NCBI GenBank assembly: GCA_035650355.1
Contig: DASRHT010000029.1
Coordinates: forward strand, 1-64,000
From: DASRHT01 sp035650355
GTDB taxonomy: Bacteria; Chloroflexota; Ktedonobacteria; Ktedonobacterales; Ktedonobacteraceae
Length of the DNA: 64,000 nt
Direction: 5' to 3'
A program made the translations under genes and the position numbers. Position 1 is the stretch's first letter; every line of letters begins with the position of its first letter. The notes beneath the pieces were generated by a model. That model worked only from the letters and a program-made list of their open reading frames with translations. It searched no databases and had not been told where the DNA came from. Positions 7,900 to 16,942 of the stretch are shown one piece after another.

Positions 7900-8124
7900 T
7901 TATGGGTTATACGGAGCCAGGAAGAAATGCATCTCCTGCTGAAGCAGCGTGATGATGCTGTACCCGCCATTTGATGGTGGCGATGTGGGCTGCGGGGTAT
8001 TGCCGGGAGCAGGTTGAGAGCTCGGGCTCCCGGTACTGCTACAGGCTGCCAGAAGCAAAAGGATACCGAGCATCAGTAAGCAAAACTTCGCGCTTAGCGC
8101 ATGGATGAAAGGATTTTTCTGCAT
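7900..8124 (-). CDS. Small lipoprotein, unknown function
   Basis: A 74-residue protein with a classic type II signal: basic start MQKNPFIHALSAK, hydrophobic core CLLMLGILLLL and lipobox LAAC (Cys near 27). The mature part is a short Ser/Pro/Gly-rich linker followed by a ~20-residue tail. The ATG at 8124 follows AAGGGGAA; a further in-frame ATG at 8187 has no ribosome site. It lies upstream of the molybdoenzyme on the same strand, so the two may act together at the membrane. Confidence 0.72.
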   Translation of the reverse strand: MQKNPFIHALSAKFCLLMLGILLLLAACSSTGSPSSQPAPGNTPQPTSPPSNGGYSIITLLQQEMHFFLAPYNP

Positions 8125-8323
8125 CTTAGTTCCCCTTTCTTTTGGAGAAGGTAGCGGTGAAAGACGTAAGTTTCTCTCTATCACCATACACGATCAAGGG
8201 TCCCCACTATTTCTAGGAATGGCAGGTGTACTACATATTATACTTTTCTAGAGCCTGAAGAGGATATAATAGGGAAAGATGTTGTTTGCCAGATAAGCCC
8301 GATGGAGGAGGAGCGAGCATACA

Positions 8324-8770
8324 ATGGAGGAGATGCAAAATTTCGCGCTACTCAAGCCTGGCGCTGAACTAGCGCCACTAACGGTAGCTGTAACGCCCGA
8401 ACTAAATCAGCAGTTTCTCTACGCAATGGAAGATTTTCATCCGCGTTACATCGAGGAGGGCAAAGATAGGCCGCTGGCGCATCCCGGCTTATTATTGCTT
8501 TTAAGCTTTCCCTCGAAAAGTCCTTCATTCTATCTTCCGACAGGCTGGGCCTCCATTCATTCTGCCGATGAAGTCACGTTCCTTTACCCAGCCCGCGTCG
8601 GCTCGCAATTGCTCATCCGTTGGAAGATCGTGAGAGTTTGGGAGAAGCGGGGACGACAGTATTGCGAGACGGAGACCTGGATCGTAGATGACGAAGGACA
8701 TGATATTCTCTCGCGCAAAGTTTCCCTGACATATACGATGCAAACAGAGGGAGAAAGGGATAATGTATGA
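8324..8770 (+). CDS. MaoC-like hot-dog protein, subunit 1
   Basis: A 148-residue single hot-dog domain. DFHPRYIEEG, the AHPGLLLLL helix and SADEVTFLYPARVGSQL are typical of MaoC/FAS1-type dehydratase domains. Its stop overlaps the start of the next gene by 4 bases (ATGA), implying translational coupling and a heteromeric pair. Such proteins hydrate enoyl thioesters. The substrate is unknown and the catalytic Asp/His signature is not clear in this half. TATAAT at 8265-8270 may be the -10. Confidence 0.7.
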   Translation: MEEMQNFALLKPGAELAPLTVAVTPELNQQFLYAMEDFHPRYIEEGKDRPLAHPGLLLLLSFPSKSPSFYLPTGWASIHSADEVTFLYPARVGSQLLIRWKIVRVWEKRGRQYCETETWIVDDEGHDILSRKVSLTYTMQTEGERDNV

Positions 8771-9210
8771 GTCTCATCACCATCGATACGCCCATCGGAA
8801 CGGTTTTCTCCAGCAAGCCAAAGTGTGTCTCGTGGGAGCGCACATGGGCTTACGCAGGCGGCCCTTTTGCTCTGGAGGGCTGGCCCGCTCGCAATATTCA
8901 TACCGATCCCGCATTCGCCAGCAGCGTTGGTCTGGCGGAGCCTAACGTTACAGGCACTCAGACGCAGGCATTTGTTGCAGCATGGCTGATTGATATTTTT
9001 GGGGAGCAGTGGCTCAGCGGTGGGAAGCTCTACGATGTGAAATTTATCCGCCCCATTTCCATTAAAGATACCATACAGGTTCAGGCTGAAGTTGTATCCA
9101 GAGAACACGATGATGCAGCCGTCAAGTATAGGCTCACTATCAAGTGCCTCAGAGGAGATGGGGAGCCTGCTCTGGTCGGATGCGCTGAGGGATGGGTAAT
9201 GATGGCATAA
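8767..9210 (+). CDS. MaoC-like hot-dog protein, subunit 2
   Basis: A 147-residue hot-dog domain. It contains VGLAEPNVTGTQTQAFVAAWL (central helix) and GGKLYDVKFIRPISIKDTI, the conserved strand region of MaoC-type (R)-enoyl hydratases. With the preceding 4-base-overlapping gene it probably forms a two-subunit dehydratase or thioester-binding complex. No acyl-CoA metabolism genes adjoin it, so the pathway is not evident. Confidence 0.7.
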   Translation: MSLITIDTPIGTVFSSKPKCVSWERTWAYAGGPFALEGWPARNIHTDPAFASSVGLAEPNVTGTQTQAFVAAWLIDIFGEQWLSGGKLYDVKFIRPISIKDTIQVQAEVVSREHDDAAVKYRLTIKCLRGDGEPALVGCAEGWVMMA

Positions 9211-9336
9211 GCGTGTTACTTCAGCCATGCGCAAACGTCATCAATACAAATGTTATTTGCAATATGCTTTTTGTAGGAGAAGAAGCAAGGTTTTGCCGCT
9301 TCTAAGATGAATGATTGCGATTTTTGAGGGGCCCCA

Positions 9337-10617
9337 TTGAAATTAAAGATAAATATTCCTCGACTCGCTCCTGGCGGCAATACAGCAGCTATTGCCAGCG
9401 AACATGCCATCTCCAGGCACGCTTTGCCGGTTGCCGCCTCTGAGATAGGCTCTGACAAAGAAATAGTTCCGGCAAGGCAAAAGTGGCTTAAAGCGATTAA
9501 AGGCATTTTGCCAATCTACGTGCTCACACATCTGATCTTTTTTGCGTTCACCTATTTCGTCACCTTATTTTTGCTGCCCAATTTCGCGACTAATTCGCTG
9601 CCACTGCATACATTACTGGCGGTCTGGAATCGATGGGATAGCAGCCAATTTACCGCTATTGCCACAGGCGGCTATGCGCAATGGTGGCAAACGGCGTTCT
9701 TTCCACTTTTCCCCTTGATGATCTGGAGCCTTCACGGGATTGTCCATGATCCCCTGGTCGCTGGCCTGATTATTGCGAATGTAGCAGGTTTCGGCATGCT
9801 CGTGGTGCTCTATCGCTTGATTGAGGAAGATTTTGGCGGCGAACTGGCAGCTCGTTCAGTGCTCTACTACGCGCTTTTTCCTACGGCCTTCTTCTTTGCT
9901 GCTTCCTACAACGAGTCACTTTTTATTATCTTTGCATTGCTCAGCCTCTATCAGATGCGTCGTGGTCGCTGGTGGTTGGCAGGAATCTGCGGTCTGGTAG
10001 CAGGTTTGACCCGTTCTTCTGGTCTGCTGCTGCTGCTGCCGTTTTGTTACGAATATCTTCGTCAAAAAGGCTTTAAGCTCTCAGCATTACGTTTTGATGT
10101 GCTTGCCGGCGGCGCTATTCCACTGGCTACAGGCTCCTTTATGCTCTATTGCTTCGTGCGCTTTCAAGATGCCCTGGCCTTCTCGCATGCGCAGGCGGTC
10201 TGGCATCGTGCGTTAGATTTTCCTTTTTGGAGCATTATCCATACCGCTCTCTTGTTTTTTAGATTAGATCCGCTCTCATTCCACGCTCCCCATAACGCGA
10301 TTGATCTGTTGCTGGTGCTATTTGTGATCGCTTTGGGTGTACTCTGTTGTGTTGGCCCGTGGAAGTTTTCCAGGCAGGAACACGTCTATGTCGTCTATAG
10401 CGTCGTCTTCATCCTGTTCGGTATTCTCTGGCCCACCCAGGATTATTCGCCTCTCCATGCCTTTCCCCGCTACCTCTTAGAAGCTACGCCCGTCTTCATT
10501 CCATTAGCGCGGCTGCTCAATAAAAATGTGCAGGGTCAACTCTACTTTCTCGTTATCTCCACCGCCCTTTTATCCTTTTTGTTGCTCCAGTTCTTGACCG
10601 GACACTGGGTAATATAG
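9337..10617 (+). CDS. PIG-V-like polyprenol-dependent mannosyltransferase
   Basis: A 426-residue polytopic protein with about nine membrane helices. The luminal-loop signature after the first helix, VWNRWDSSQFTAIATGGY, matches PIG-V/Gpi18-type GT-C enzymes in which the Asp of WDS is catalytic. FPTAFFFAASYNESLF and GLTRSSGLLLLLP are further PIG-V hallmarks. The donor is probably a polyprenyl-phosphate sugar. The start is TTG at 9337 with GAGGGG 5-6 bases before; no ATG fits. The hydroxy-acid oxidase gene begins 15 bases after its stop. Confidence 0.85.
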   Translation: MKLKINIPRLAPGGNTAAIASEHAISRHALPVAASEIGSDKEIVPARQKWLKAIKGILPIYVLTHLIFFAFTYFVTLFLLPNFATNSLPLHTLLAVWNRWDSSQFTAIATGGYAQWWQTAFFPLFPLMIWSLHGIVHDPLVAGLIIANVAGFGMLVVLYRLIEEDFGGELAARSVLYYALFPTAFFFAASYNESLFIIFALLSLYQMRRGRWWLAGICGLVAGLTRSSGLLLLLPFCYEYLRQKGFKLSALRFDVLAGGAIPLATGSFMLYCFVRFQDALAFSHAQAVWHRALDFPFWSIIHTALLFFRLDPLSFHAPHNAIDLLLVLFVIALGVLCCVGPWKFSRQEHVYVVYSVVFILFGILWPTQDYSPLHAFPRYLLEATPVFIPLARLLNKNVQGQLYFLVISTALLSFLLLQFLTGHWVI

Positions 10618-10632
10618 CGAAGGAGCACTGTG

Positions 10633-11697
10633 ATGGAGCCAATCAACGTTTTTGACTACGAAATTCTGGCGAGGGAGCGGATGGACCCGGCCTGCTGGGA
10701 CTTTTATGCAGGCGGCAGCGATGATGAGGTGACGATGCGGGCCAATCAGTCGGATTTCGCTCGCGTCCGCCTGCGTCCGCGTATGCTGGTCAATGTTAGC
10801 CAGTGCGATACGAGCGCCCGCGTGTTGGGGCTACCTGTGCGTATGCCTATTCTGATTGCTCCCACATCTCTGCACTGCTTAGCCCATCCGCAAGGGGAAT
10901 GCGCGACTGCTCAGGGGGCGGGCGCGGCAGGCACGCTGATGATTGTCAGCACCGATGCGACGCGCACGCTCGAAGAGATTGCTCAGGCCGCCAGCGGCCC
11001 GCTCTGGTTCCAACTTTACACCTATCCATCGCTCGAATTCGCAGCCACATTGGTGCGGCGAGCTGAGATGGCAGGCTACAAGGCCATTGTGCTGACGGTA
11101 GATTTGCCGGTAATGGGTAATCGCGAGCGCAGTAGACGACACGCCGTACCGATGCCACCGCCACCACTGGCTGAAGCCAATTTTGCAGGTATCGAAATGG
11201 GAGATGAAGATCAGGAGTGGGTTTCTATAACCTGGGAGACCGTCGATTGGTTGCGCTCAATCACCATCCTGCCCATCCTGCTCAAAGGTATTCTGACCGC
11301 CGAAGATGCATTGTTGGCACTCGAACATGGCATCTCTGGCATTGTCGTTTCTAATCATGGTGGTCGCCAGTTGGATGGAGTTGTATCGAGCATCGAGGCG
11401 CTACCGGAAATCGTAGAGGCTGTAGCCGGGCGCTGCGAGGTCTACATGGATGGTGGCATTCGCCGCGGTACCGACATCCTCAAAGCTCTGGCTCTGGGGG
11501 CACGCGCCGTACTGGTTGGTCGTCCGGTGCTCTGGGGCCTTGCCGTCGATGGTGCGAACGGCGTCCAGCAGGTTCTAGAGATCTTACATGCCGAACTGGA
11601 ACGAGCTATGAAACTGGCCGGCTGCCCCACGCTGGCCGACATCAAGCGTACACTGGTGAAGTGGGAGCGGCTGGCAGATAATGCCAGCCACGCTTAA
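10633..11697 (+). CDS. FMN-dependent 2-hydroxy-acid oxidase/dehydrogenase
   Basis: A 354-residue TIM-barrel enzyme of the glycolate oxidase/lactate dehydrogenase family. It shows the N-terminal YAGGSDDE, LIAPTSLHCLAHPQGE, the substrate Tyr in WFQLYTYPS, a Lys in PILLKGILTAEDA, and the catalytic base His242 in VVSNHGGRQLDG. GGIRRGTDILKALALGA and VGRPVLWGLA bind FMN phosphate. It oxidises a 2-hydroxy acid to a 2-oxo acid; whether oxygen or a quinone is the acceptor cannot be read. GAAGGAG serves either GTG 10630 or ATG 10633. It is probably co-transcribed with the PIG-V-like gene. Confidence 0.9.
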   Translation: MEPINVFDYEILARERMDPACWDFYAGGSDDEVTMRANQSDFARVRLRPRMLVNVSQCDTSARVLGLPVRMPILIAPTSLHCLAHPQGECATAQGAGAAGTLMIVSTDATRTLEEIAQAASGPLWFQLYTYPSLEFAATLVRRAEMAGYKAIVLTVDLPVMGNRERSRRHAVPMPPPPLAEANFAGIEMGDEDQEWVSITWETVDWLRSITILPILLKGILTAEDALLALEHGISGIVVSNHGGRQLDGVVSSIEALPEIVEAVAGRCEVYMDGGIRRGTDILKALALGARAVLVGRPVLWGLAVDGANGVQQVLEILHAELERAMKLAGCPTLADIKRTLVKWERLADNASHA

Positions 11698-12686
11698 AAT
11701 CCTGGGAAAGAGGATGAGGGATTGTGCTTTGACTTTTGAGGAGGAGGCGTCTCCTGCTGCCTTCCCATCAATTCAGCTCGATATACCCTTTCTCTAAGCT
11801 GCAAGAGTTGGAAGCGCAATTGCTGATTCTCCTGCTCGACTTGTTGTGTTCGATGCAATCGGGTCAAGAGAAGGTTGATCGAGTTGCCAACCTTCCAGAG
11901 CACATGATCCTGGCTCAGATTGATGCGTGCCATCCTTCCATTAGATGCTTGTACCAGAGCTTGCAGAAGTTCATGAATGCCTGCATCTAACAGATGTTTC
12001 TGTTCTATTTCCCGCTGCTGGAGGTTAGCCTTAACCTGTTGCAATTCCGCAACTTCTTCAGCTCGATCCGCCCGCGCAGCAGCTCGCAACGCACTGCGAA
12101 CCCACATATATGTGATCGCTGCTACGACAATCTGCAAGCTGATAGGCTGCATGATCAGGTCGTATGACATGTTTGAATGAAGCATCATCGTCAGCTCAGG
12201 CGAAGGCGGCATGAATGTAATCATAGCTATGATAAAGAGAATGTTGCTGATGGCAACAGGGAAAATACTCGCCGTTGGTAGCAGCGAGGCAGCAATGAGT
12301 TCAGAGACTACCAGCAGGTCAAAGACCGGGAATGAACTGGTGTCCAGGCCCATCGGTGAATCCAGAAGCATGAGGCCACATCCCAGATCGACCACACAGA
12401 TCAGTAAAATGCTGACAACGCCAACCTGTCCCCAGCGATTAAACATCATTGCGATGCCACAGAGCAAGATGCCCAGTATCACTGCCGCAATGCTGAGTGT
12501 GCTCTTCATCATAATGGCACCAGGAAGGCTGATTATCTGGTAAAGGAAGATGACAAAAAGAATAAAAGTGACAACTTGCTGGCGACGTATCTCTTTACGA
12601 ACCCTCTGGATGCTCTCTTCATGTACATGAGCATTTCCCCTGAGTGGTTGGCCTGTGGAGAAATTATTAACCGGGAGTACTGACAT
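11694..12686 (-). CDS. Six-helix membrane protein with C-terminal coiled coil
   Basis: A 330-residue protein of unknown function. A polar N-terminus (1-40) is followed by about six membrane helices (40-210) and then a long coiled coil (RADRAEEVAELQQVKANLQQ and QEN..LRFQLLQLRER) ending in a Pro/Lys tail. The layout resembles the sensor half of a membrane histidine kinase, but no HisKA or HATPase follows, so it may be a scaffold or a degenerate sensor. ATG 12686 has AGAGGGGG ahead, which rules out an upstream in-frame start. Its stop overlaps that of the convergent oxidase gene by 4 bases. A perfect 11 bp inverted repeat lies upstream. Confidence 0.75.
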   Translation of the reverse strand: MSVLPVNNFSTGQPLRGNAHVHEESIQRVRKEIRRQQVVTFILFVIFLYQIISLPGAIMMKSTLSIAAVILGILLCGIAMMFNRWGQVGVVSILLICVVDLGCGLMLLDSPMGLDTSSFPVFDLLVVSELIAASLLPTASIFPVAISNILFIIAMITFMPPSPELTMMLHSNMSYDLIMQPISLQIVVAAITYMWVRSALRAAARADRAEEVAELQQVKANLQQREIEQKHLLDAGIHELLQALVQASNGRMARINLSQDHVLWKVGNSINLLLTRLHRTQQVEQENQQLRFQLLQLRERVYRAELMGRQQETPPPQKSKHNPSSSFPGF

Positions 12687-12734
12687 GTTGCCCCCTCTTA
12701 AATAATACTGTAAAACTGTAAGAGCCAAATGTAT

Positions 12735-12772
12735 AATTTGTTACCCATGATAGAGTTTTTAGGTAACAAATT
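12735..12772. promoter_or_regulatory. Perfect 11 bp inverted repeat upstream of the coiled-coil gene
   Basis: AATTTGTTACC (12735-12745) and GGTAACAAATT (12762-12772) are exact complements separated by 16 bases. A second pair, AGAGC (12721-12725) and GCTCT (12773-12777), lies outside. It sits about 50 bases upstream of the 12686 start. A dimeric-repressor operator is the simplest reading; the regulator is unknown. Confidence 0.5.
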
Positions 12773-12777
12773 GCTCT

Positions 12778-13324
12778 GCCTTGCCCCTGGTATGCTAGAG
12801 AGTACTCTAACATATAATTCATCAACGAATTAATATTAACCAATTTAGACAGAATTTACAAGAACGGTAGGAAGGTCAGCGTAATATTCTGGTTGAAAAA
12901 TAATTTAAGATAGAGATATTTGGGCAGAAGTTCTCTAAAAGTAAGATTTTAGAACGGTAGAGATTATCAAAGTATATATATGTAAGGTGTGTCATAAAGC
13001 TTTTTCAAGTGATAGCACCTCTCAAGGTATCTCTATTCCTGAATGTTAGAGCGAATACATTCAAACATATCACAACCTTTTCATTGTTGTGCCGCTGAAA
13101 AGCATATTGCCTTTATCTTGTTACGTAACGATAGCAAAATGCGCCAATTTCCTAAAAGTACTAAAACATGTACAGGGATAGCCCTGTTTATTATATTGAA
13201 TACAGTCAATTTAAAGTAATGGTTGAGCTTATTTTATGCTCAGCATTAACTTGCTATTGATGGGTAACTATATTCCCTATAAAAACAAGATTGTAGTTTA
13301 TTGCAGTGCGGTAAAGGGAAAATC
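12778..13324. other. AT-rich divergent intergenic region
   Basis: About 550 AT-rich bases without a gene. The 10-mer AGAACGGTAG occurs twice in direct orientation (12861-12870 and 12951-12960), 90 bases apart, so both copies could lie on nearly the same helical face. It probably contains the promoters of the haloperoxidase and the coiled-coil membrane gene. Confidence 0.45.
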
Positions 13325-14869
13325 ATGGATGATCAGATGAAAAAGGATCGCTTGCTGAATATCGGTAGTACCGATGAATGGGAGAGCCGTGACCTCTCAC
13401 TCAAGCATCTCTTGAGCAGGCGCAGGGCCTTACAGACGGGAGCCGGTGCGCTCATAATTGCGACCGGCGCTGGCGCATTTTTAAACCTGCATAGAAGCCC
13501 TACTATTGCAGCATCGGCCCCCCCTACTGGGACACCCAATGCCGTGATCCAGTGGAACAATGCAGCCCTGGAGGCTATCCGTGTTACCAGTCCAGGGCCT
13601 ACAATAGCATCGCGGGCCTTAGCCATCATGCATACCTGTATATATGATGCATGGGCTACATATGATCCGCGCGCCAATCCTACACGCCCCAACGGTATAC
13701 CGCGACAGAAGCCACAGAGAGATGTAACCCAGGCTGTTAGCTATGCGGCCTATCGGGCCATGATGGATCTTTTCCCATCGCAAGCTTCACAATTTAATGC
13801 CCTAATGCAGACGTTGGGCTTTGATCCTAACAATAACTCCACTGATATCAGTACACAGGCTGGCGTGGGTAATGTAGCAGCTCAGGCGGTTATTTCGTTC
13901 CGCCATACTGATGGTTCGAATCAACTCAATGGCTATGCCGATACCACCGGTTATGTTCCAGTCAATACCCCCACCCAGGTGAACGATCCCACCCGTTGGC
14001 AACCATTGCTCGTTAATGGCAAAGTTCAACAGTTTACCACCCCTCACTGGGGAACTGTCACCCCCTTCGCGCTGACATCCGGGTCGCAGTTTCGCCCTGG
14101 TCCTCCTGTACAGGATGCTACCAGTAGCGACTATAAAAGTCAGGCTGATCAGATTATCCAGTATAGCGCCACGCTCAATGATACGACCAAAACCATTGCT
14201 GATTACTGGGCCAATGGTCCCCATTCCGAAACTCCTCCAGGCCACTGGGAGCTTTTCGCACAATTTTTCGCTGCTCAATTCCTTTCTCAGCAGAATCAGC
14301 ATACTCTCGGCGATGATGTTAAGCTCTTCTTTGCGGTGGCGAATGCGGTTTTCGATGCTGGCATCGCCTGTTGGGAATGCAAACGCTTCTACGATTCGGT
14401 GCGGCCCATCACTGCTGTGCGTTTCCTGTACACAGGTACGCAAATAAATGCCTGGGGAGGCGTTGGCAAAGGCACTGTATCTATGGATGGGAGTCAATGG
14501 CTCCCCTATCAGGAAGCTACCGTGGTGACTCCTCCATTCCCTGAATACGTTTCGGGTCATAGCACCTTTAGCGCAGCCGGCGCGTATATTTTGCAACAGT
14601 TGTCACCAAATGGGACCTTTGGTGATTCTTTCACTGCCCCGCCTGGTAGTTCTCAGATTGAACCGGGTTTTGCTCCCACCCAGAGCGTGACTCTTTCCTG
14701 GCCCACCTTTACAGCAGCCGCTAATGAGGCAGGAATATCGCGTCGCTACGGTGGCATCCACTTCGAGCAAGGTGATCTTACTGGACGTGCGCTAGGAAAG
14801 CAAGTAGGGGCGCAGGCCGGAGCAAAGGCGCAGGGCTATATCTCAGGAACGATTAAACCTGGCTCATAG
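13325..14869 (+). CDS. Tat-exported vanadium-dependent haloperoxidase
   Basis: A 514-residue protein of the vanadium haloperoxidase/PAP2 superfamily. The N-terminal ~60 residues contain a twin-arginine signal (SRRRALQTGAGALIIATG), so the enzyme is likely exported folded. The vanadate/phosphate site is visible: Lys ~353 and Arg ~360 in KRFYDSVRP, Ser-Gly-His in YVSGHS (~409-411), and Arg ~473 with His ~479 in SRRYGGIHFEQGD. The second His of the SGHS block is the usual acid-base residue. Expected reaction: peroxide-dependent halide oxidation. A phosphatase activity is the alternative, because the cofactor site is shared. ATG 13325 follows AAAGGG. Confidence 0.9.
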   Translation: MDDQMKKDRLLNIGSTDEWESRDLSLKHLLSRRRALQTGAGALIIATGAGAFLNLHRSPTIAASAPPTGTPNAVIQWNNAALEAIRVTSPGPTIASRALAIMHTCIYDAWATYDPRANPTRPNGIPRQKPQRDVTQAVSYAAYRAMMDLFPSQASQFNALMQTLGFDPNNNSTDISTQAGVGNVAAQAVISFRHTDGSNQLNGYADTTGYVPVNTPTQVNDPTRWQPLLVNGKVQQFTTPHWGTVTPFALTSGSQFRPGPPVQDATSSDYKSQADQIIQYSATLNDTTKTIADYWANGPHSETPPGHWELFAQFFAAQFLSQQNQHTLGDDVKLFFAVANAVFDAGIACWECKRFYDSVRPITAVRFLYTGTQINAWGGVGKGTVSMDGSQWLPYQEATVVTPPFPEYVSGHSTFSAAGAYILQQLSPNGTFGDSFTAPPGSSQIEPGFAPTQSVTLSWPTFTAAANEAGISRRYGGIHFEQGDLTGRALGKQVGAQAGAKAQGYISGTIKPGS

Positions 14870-14892
14870 CCGCTATATTTTGATTTGACGTA

Positions 14893-14927
14893 GGGGAAGA
14901 GCTGCCCACGGACAAACACTCTTCCCC
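14893..14927 (+). terminator. Hairpin after the haloperoxidase gene
   Basis: GGGGAAGAG (14893-14901) pairs with CTCTTCCCC (14919-14927), 24 bases after the stop codon. No long T-run follows. Confidence 0.45.
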
Positions 14928-15098
14928 CTCCTGGAAAGAAGTTCCTCTTAAATCTCTGTTCTCTTCCTTCAATCAGCGTATGCTCATCAACAATCCAGTA
15001 TCGTTCCTCATTGACGCTCCACATAAGATATGCGACCATATTACCCATAAGAGCAGCAGCAGGCTGATTTACAGCATAGTGAGATTAGGAGAGGTTGT

Positions 15099-16232
15099 AT
15101 GCTTGATCTGACCGATCTGGCGGTGGTGGATAACCATTGTCACCCCATTTTGCAAACGCAGCAGATGGACGTGTTGCAGTTTCGGAGCTATTTTACAGAG
15201 GCAACCCACGCCGTTTTTGCCTCGATGCATATACCCAATACTGTCTATTACCTGTGGATGCTGCGGCAACTGGCGGCCTTCTATGGCTGTGAGCGGACGG
15301 AGGAGGGGGTAATCGCCGCGAGAAATAGCTTCGATACGGAAACGTTGCTGCATCGGCTGATTCAAGCGGCCAATATCGATACGCTCGTCCTTGATCCTGG
15401 CTATCCTCCGGCGGACGTGTGCTATGCGCCGGAGCAGATGGGCACAGTTGGCGGATGTCGGGCGGCTAAATTGCTCCGGTTGGAGACGTTGATGCAACGC
15501 CTGGTGATTGAGCATGGAGACTTTGATGAGATCGTGACTCGCTTCTCAAACGAGGTGAGTGGCGCGCGTGAGCAGGGCTATTGCGGCCTGAAAAGTATCG
15601 CCGCCTATCGTACCGGCCTGGATATTAGAGAATGGCAGAAAGATGCGGCGGTTGCAGCTTTCGAGGAAGCGCGCACACAGGCCGTCAATACCGGACAGTT
15701 GCGCATCGCGCATAAACCGCTCATCGAGTATCTGCTTCATATAGCCTTCAAAATAGCAGCAGAGCAGCAGCTCCCGATCCAGTTTCATACCGGCTATGGC
15801 GATAGCGATACGGATATGCGCCTGGGCAATCCGTTGCAGTTGCGTGAAGTGCTGGAGCGGAGCGATTATCAGAGCATGCCGGTGGTGCTGCTCCACGAAA
15901 GCTATCCATACTGCCAGCTCGGTGCCTATCTTGCAGCCATCTATCCGCATGTCTATTTTGATCTCTCATATACAATTCCCTTTGTTGATAAATTAGAGAT
16001 GCTGGCCTTCACGCGTCAGGCGCTCAGTGTAGCTCCCGCCAGCAAGCTCATGTATAGTTCGGATGGCACGAATCTGCCTGAGATGCACTATGTAAGCACA
16101 TTACGGGGACGCGCGATTATCGGGCAGGTATTGCAGGAGATGATCGATGCCGACGAGCTTGATAGTGAACAGGCGCTTCATATAGCCAAACAGGTCTTGC
16201 GTGATACGGCATATAGGGTGTACAACTTGTAG
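15099..16232 (+). CDS. Amidohydrolase-2 family protein (FluG N-domain type)
   Basis: A 377-residue amidohydrolase. Metal-site signatures are VVDNHCHPI at the start, LPIQFHTGYGDSD (~230), VVLLHESYPY (~265) and MYSSDGTNLPE (~325). This pattern matches the amidohydrolase domain found fused to glutamine-synthetase-like proteins such as FluG, and stand-alone relatives. The substrate is unknown. The Nudix gene begins 36 bases downstream. TTGTATGC precedes no better start; AGGAGAGG lies just before ATG 15099. Confidence 0.82.
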   Translation: MLDLTDLAVVDNHCHPILQTQQMDVLQFRSYFTEATHAVFASMHIPNTVYYLWMLRQLAAFYGCERTEEGVIAARNSFDTETLLHRLIQAANIDTLVLDPGYPPADVCYAPEQMGTVGGCRAAKLLRLETLMQRLVIEHGDFDEIVTRFSNEVSGAREQGYCGLKSIAAYRTGLDIREWQKDAAVAAFEEARTQAVNTGQLRIAHKPLIEYLLHIAFKIAAEQQLPIQFHTGYGDSDTDMRLGNPLQLREVLERSDYQSMPVVLLHESYPYCQLGAYLAAIYPHVYFDLSYTIPFVDKLEMLAFTRQALSVAPASKLMYSSDGTNLPEMHYVSTLRGRAIIGQVLQEMIDADELDSEQALHIAKQVLRDTAYRVYNL

Positions 16233-16268
16233 ATACAAATTATTGATGTTATGGCAGAGGGGAATGTT

Positions 16269-16751
16269 ATGGCAGAACTTAACAGTGCAGTAGGGGATCT
16301 TGCTTTGTTTCGGATCGGGGTAAGCGCCCTGATCTTTCAAGAGGACCGCGTTCTCCTTGCTCACCGGCGCGATATCGATTGGTGGAATCTCCCCGGCGGC
16401 GGCATGGAGCTGGGTGAGACCGTCGAAGAGACGCTTTATCGAGAAGTGCGTGAAGAAACCGGCCTTGATGTCGAAATTGAGCAGCTTGTGGGGGTTTACT
16501 CCAAACCGCAAAAGCGAGAGGTTGTGTTAAGCTTTCGCTGTCGTATTACCGGCGGCGAGCTGACAGAGACCGAAGAATCCCGCGAATGCCGCTTTTTTGC
16601 CCCGGATAACATGCCCCGCAATACCCTACCCAAGCATCGGCAGCGCGTCGAAGACGCTCTGCTGAACCAGCCACACGCCATCATTCGCAATCAACTCGCC
16701 CGCTCGGAAGATGACCAGCGGCTAGCTATCCAACCTCCTGTAGAGACGTGA
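16269..16751 (+). CDS. Nudix hydrolase
   Basis: A 160-residue protein with a perfect Nudix box at residues 44-66: G-x5-E-x7-R-E-x2-E-E-x-G-L (GGMELGETVEETLYREVREE region). It hydrolyses a nucleoside diphosphate linked to another moiety; the specificity cannot be inferred. The start at 16269 follows GAGGGGAA, and an ATG at 16251 lacks a site. The C-terminal ~30 residues are outside the fold. Probably co-transcribed with the amidohydrolase. Confidence 0.92.
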   Translation: MAELNSAVGDLALFRIGVSALIFQEDRVLLAHRRDIDWWNLPGGGMELGETVEETLYREVREETGLDVEIEQLVGVYSKPQKREVVLSFRCRITGGELTETEESRECRFFAPDNMPRNTLPKHRQRVEDALLNQPHAIIRNQLARSEDDQRLAIQPPVET

Positions 16752-16760
16752 TTCCATCGC

Positions 16761-16875
16761 GTCCGCTTTAGCGCCTGTCTTGCCCAAATCCTGCCCGCCC
16801 TCTTCCAGCAGACCAGAGGCGGCATCTTCTCCGATGTGGCTTTCCCTTCCCATAGAGGATGGCGCTGAAGCGGAC
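16761..16875. repeat. 15 bp inverted repeat pair downstream of the Nudix gene
   Basis: GTCCGCTTTAGCGCC (16761-16775) and GGCGCTGAAGCGGAC (16861-16875) are complementary except for one position, with 85 bases between. It lies between the convergent Nudix and GH42 genes and may be a degraded palindromic element. No target duplication was found. Confidence 0.45.
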
Positions 16876-16942
16876 GGGCTGATGCGCGTCCCTACAGGGA
16901 ATGTGGCGATTGCGTGAATTCAGGAAAAATTCTCGAACCAAC

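Noticed and set aside
11694..12686. Histidine kinase
   Set aside because: No H-box and no HATPase motifs follow the membrane and coiled-coil parts.
14836..15048. A 70-codon minus-strand open frame after the haloperoxidase gene
   Set aside because: It overlaps the end of a certain gene, has no good ribosome site and spans the terminator hairpin at 14893-14927.
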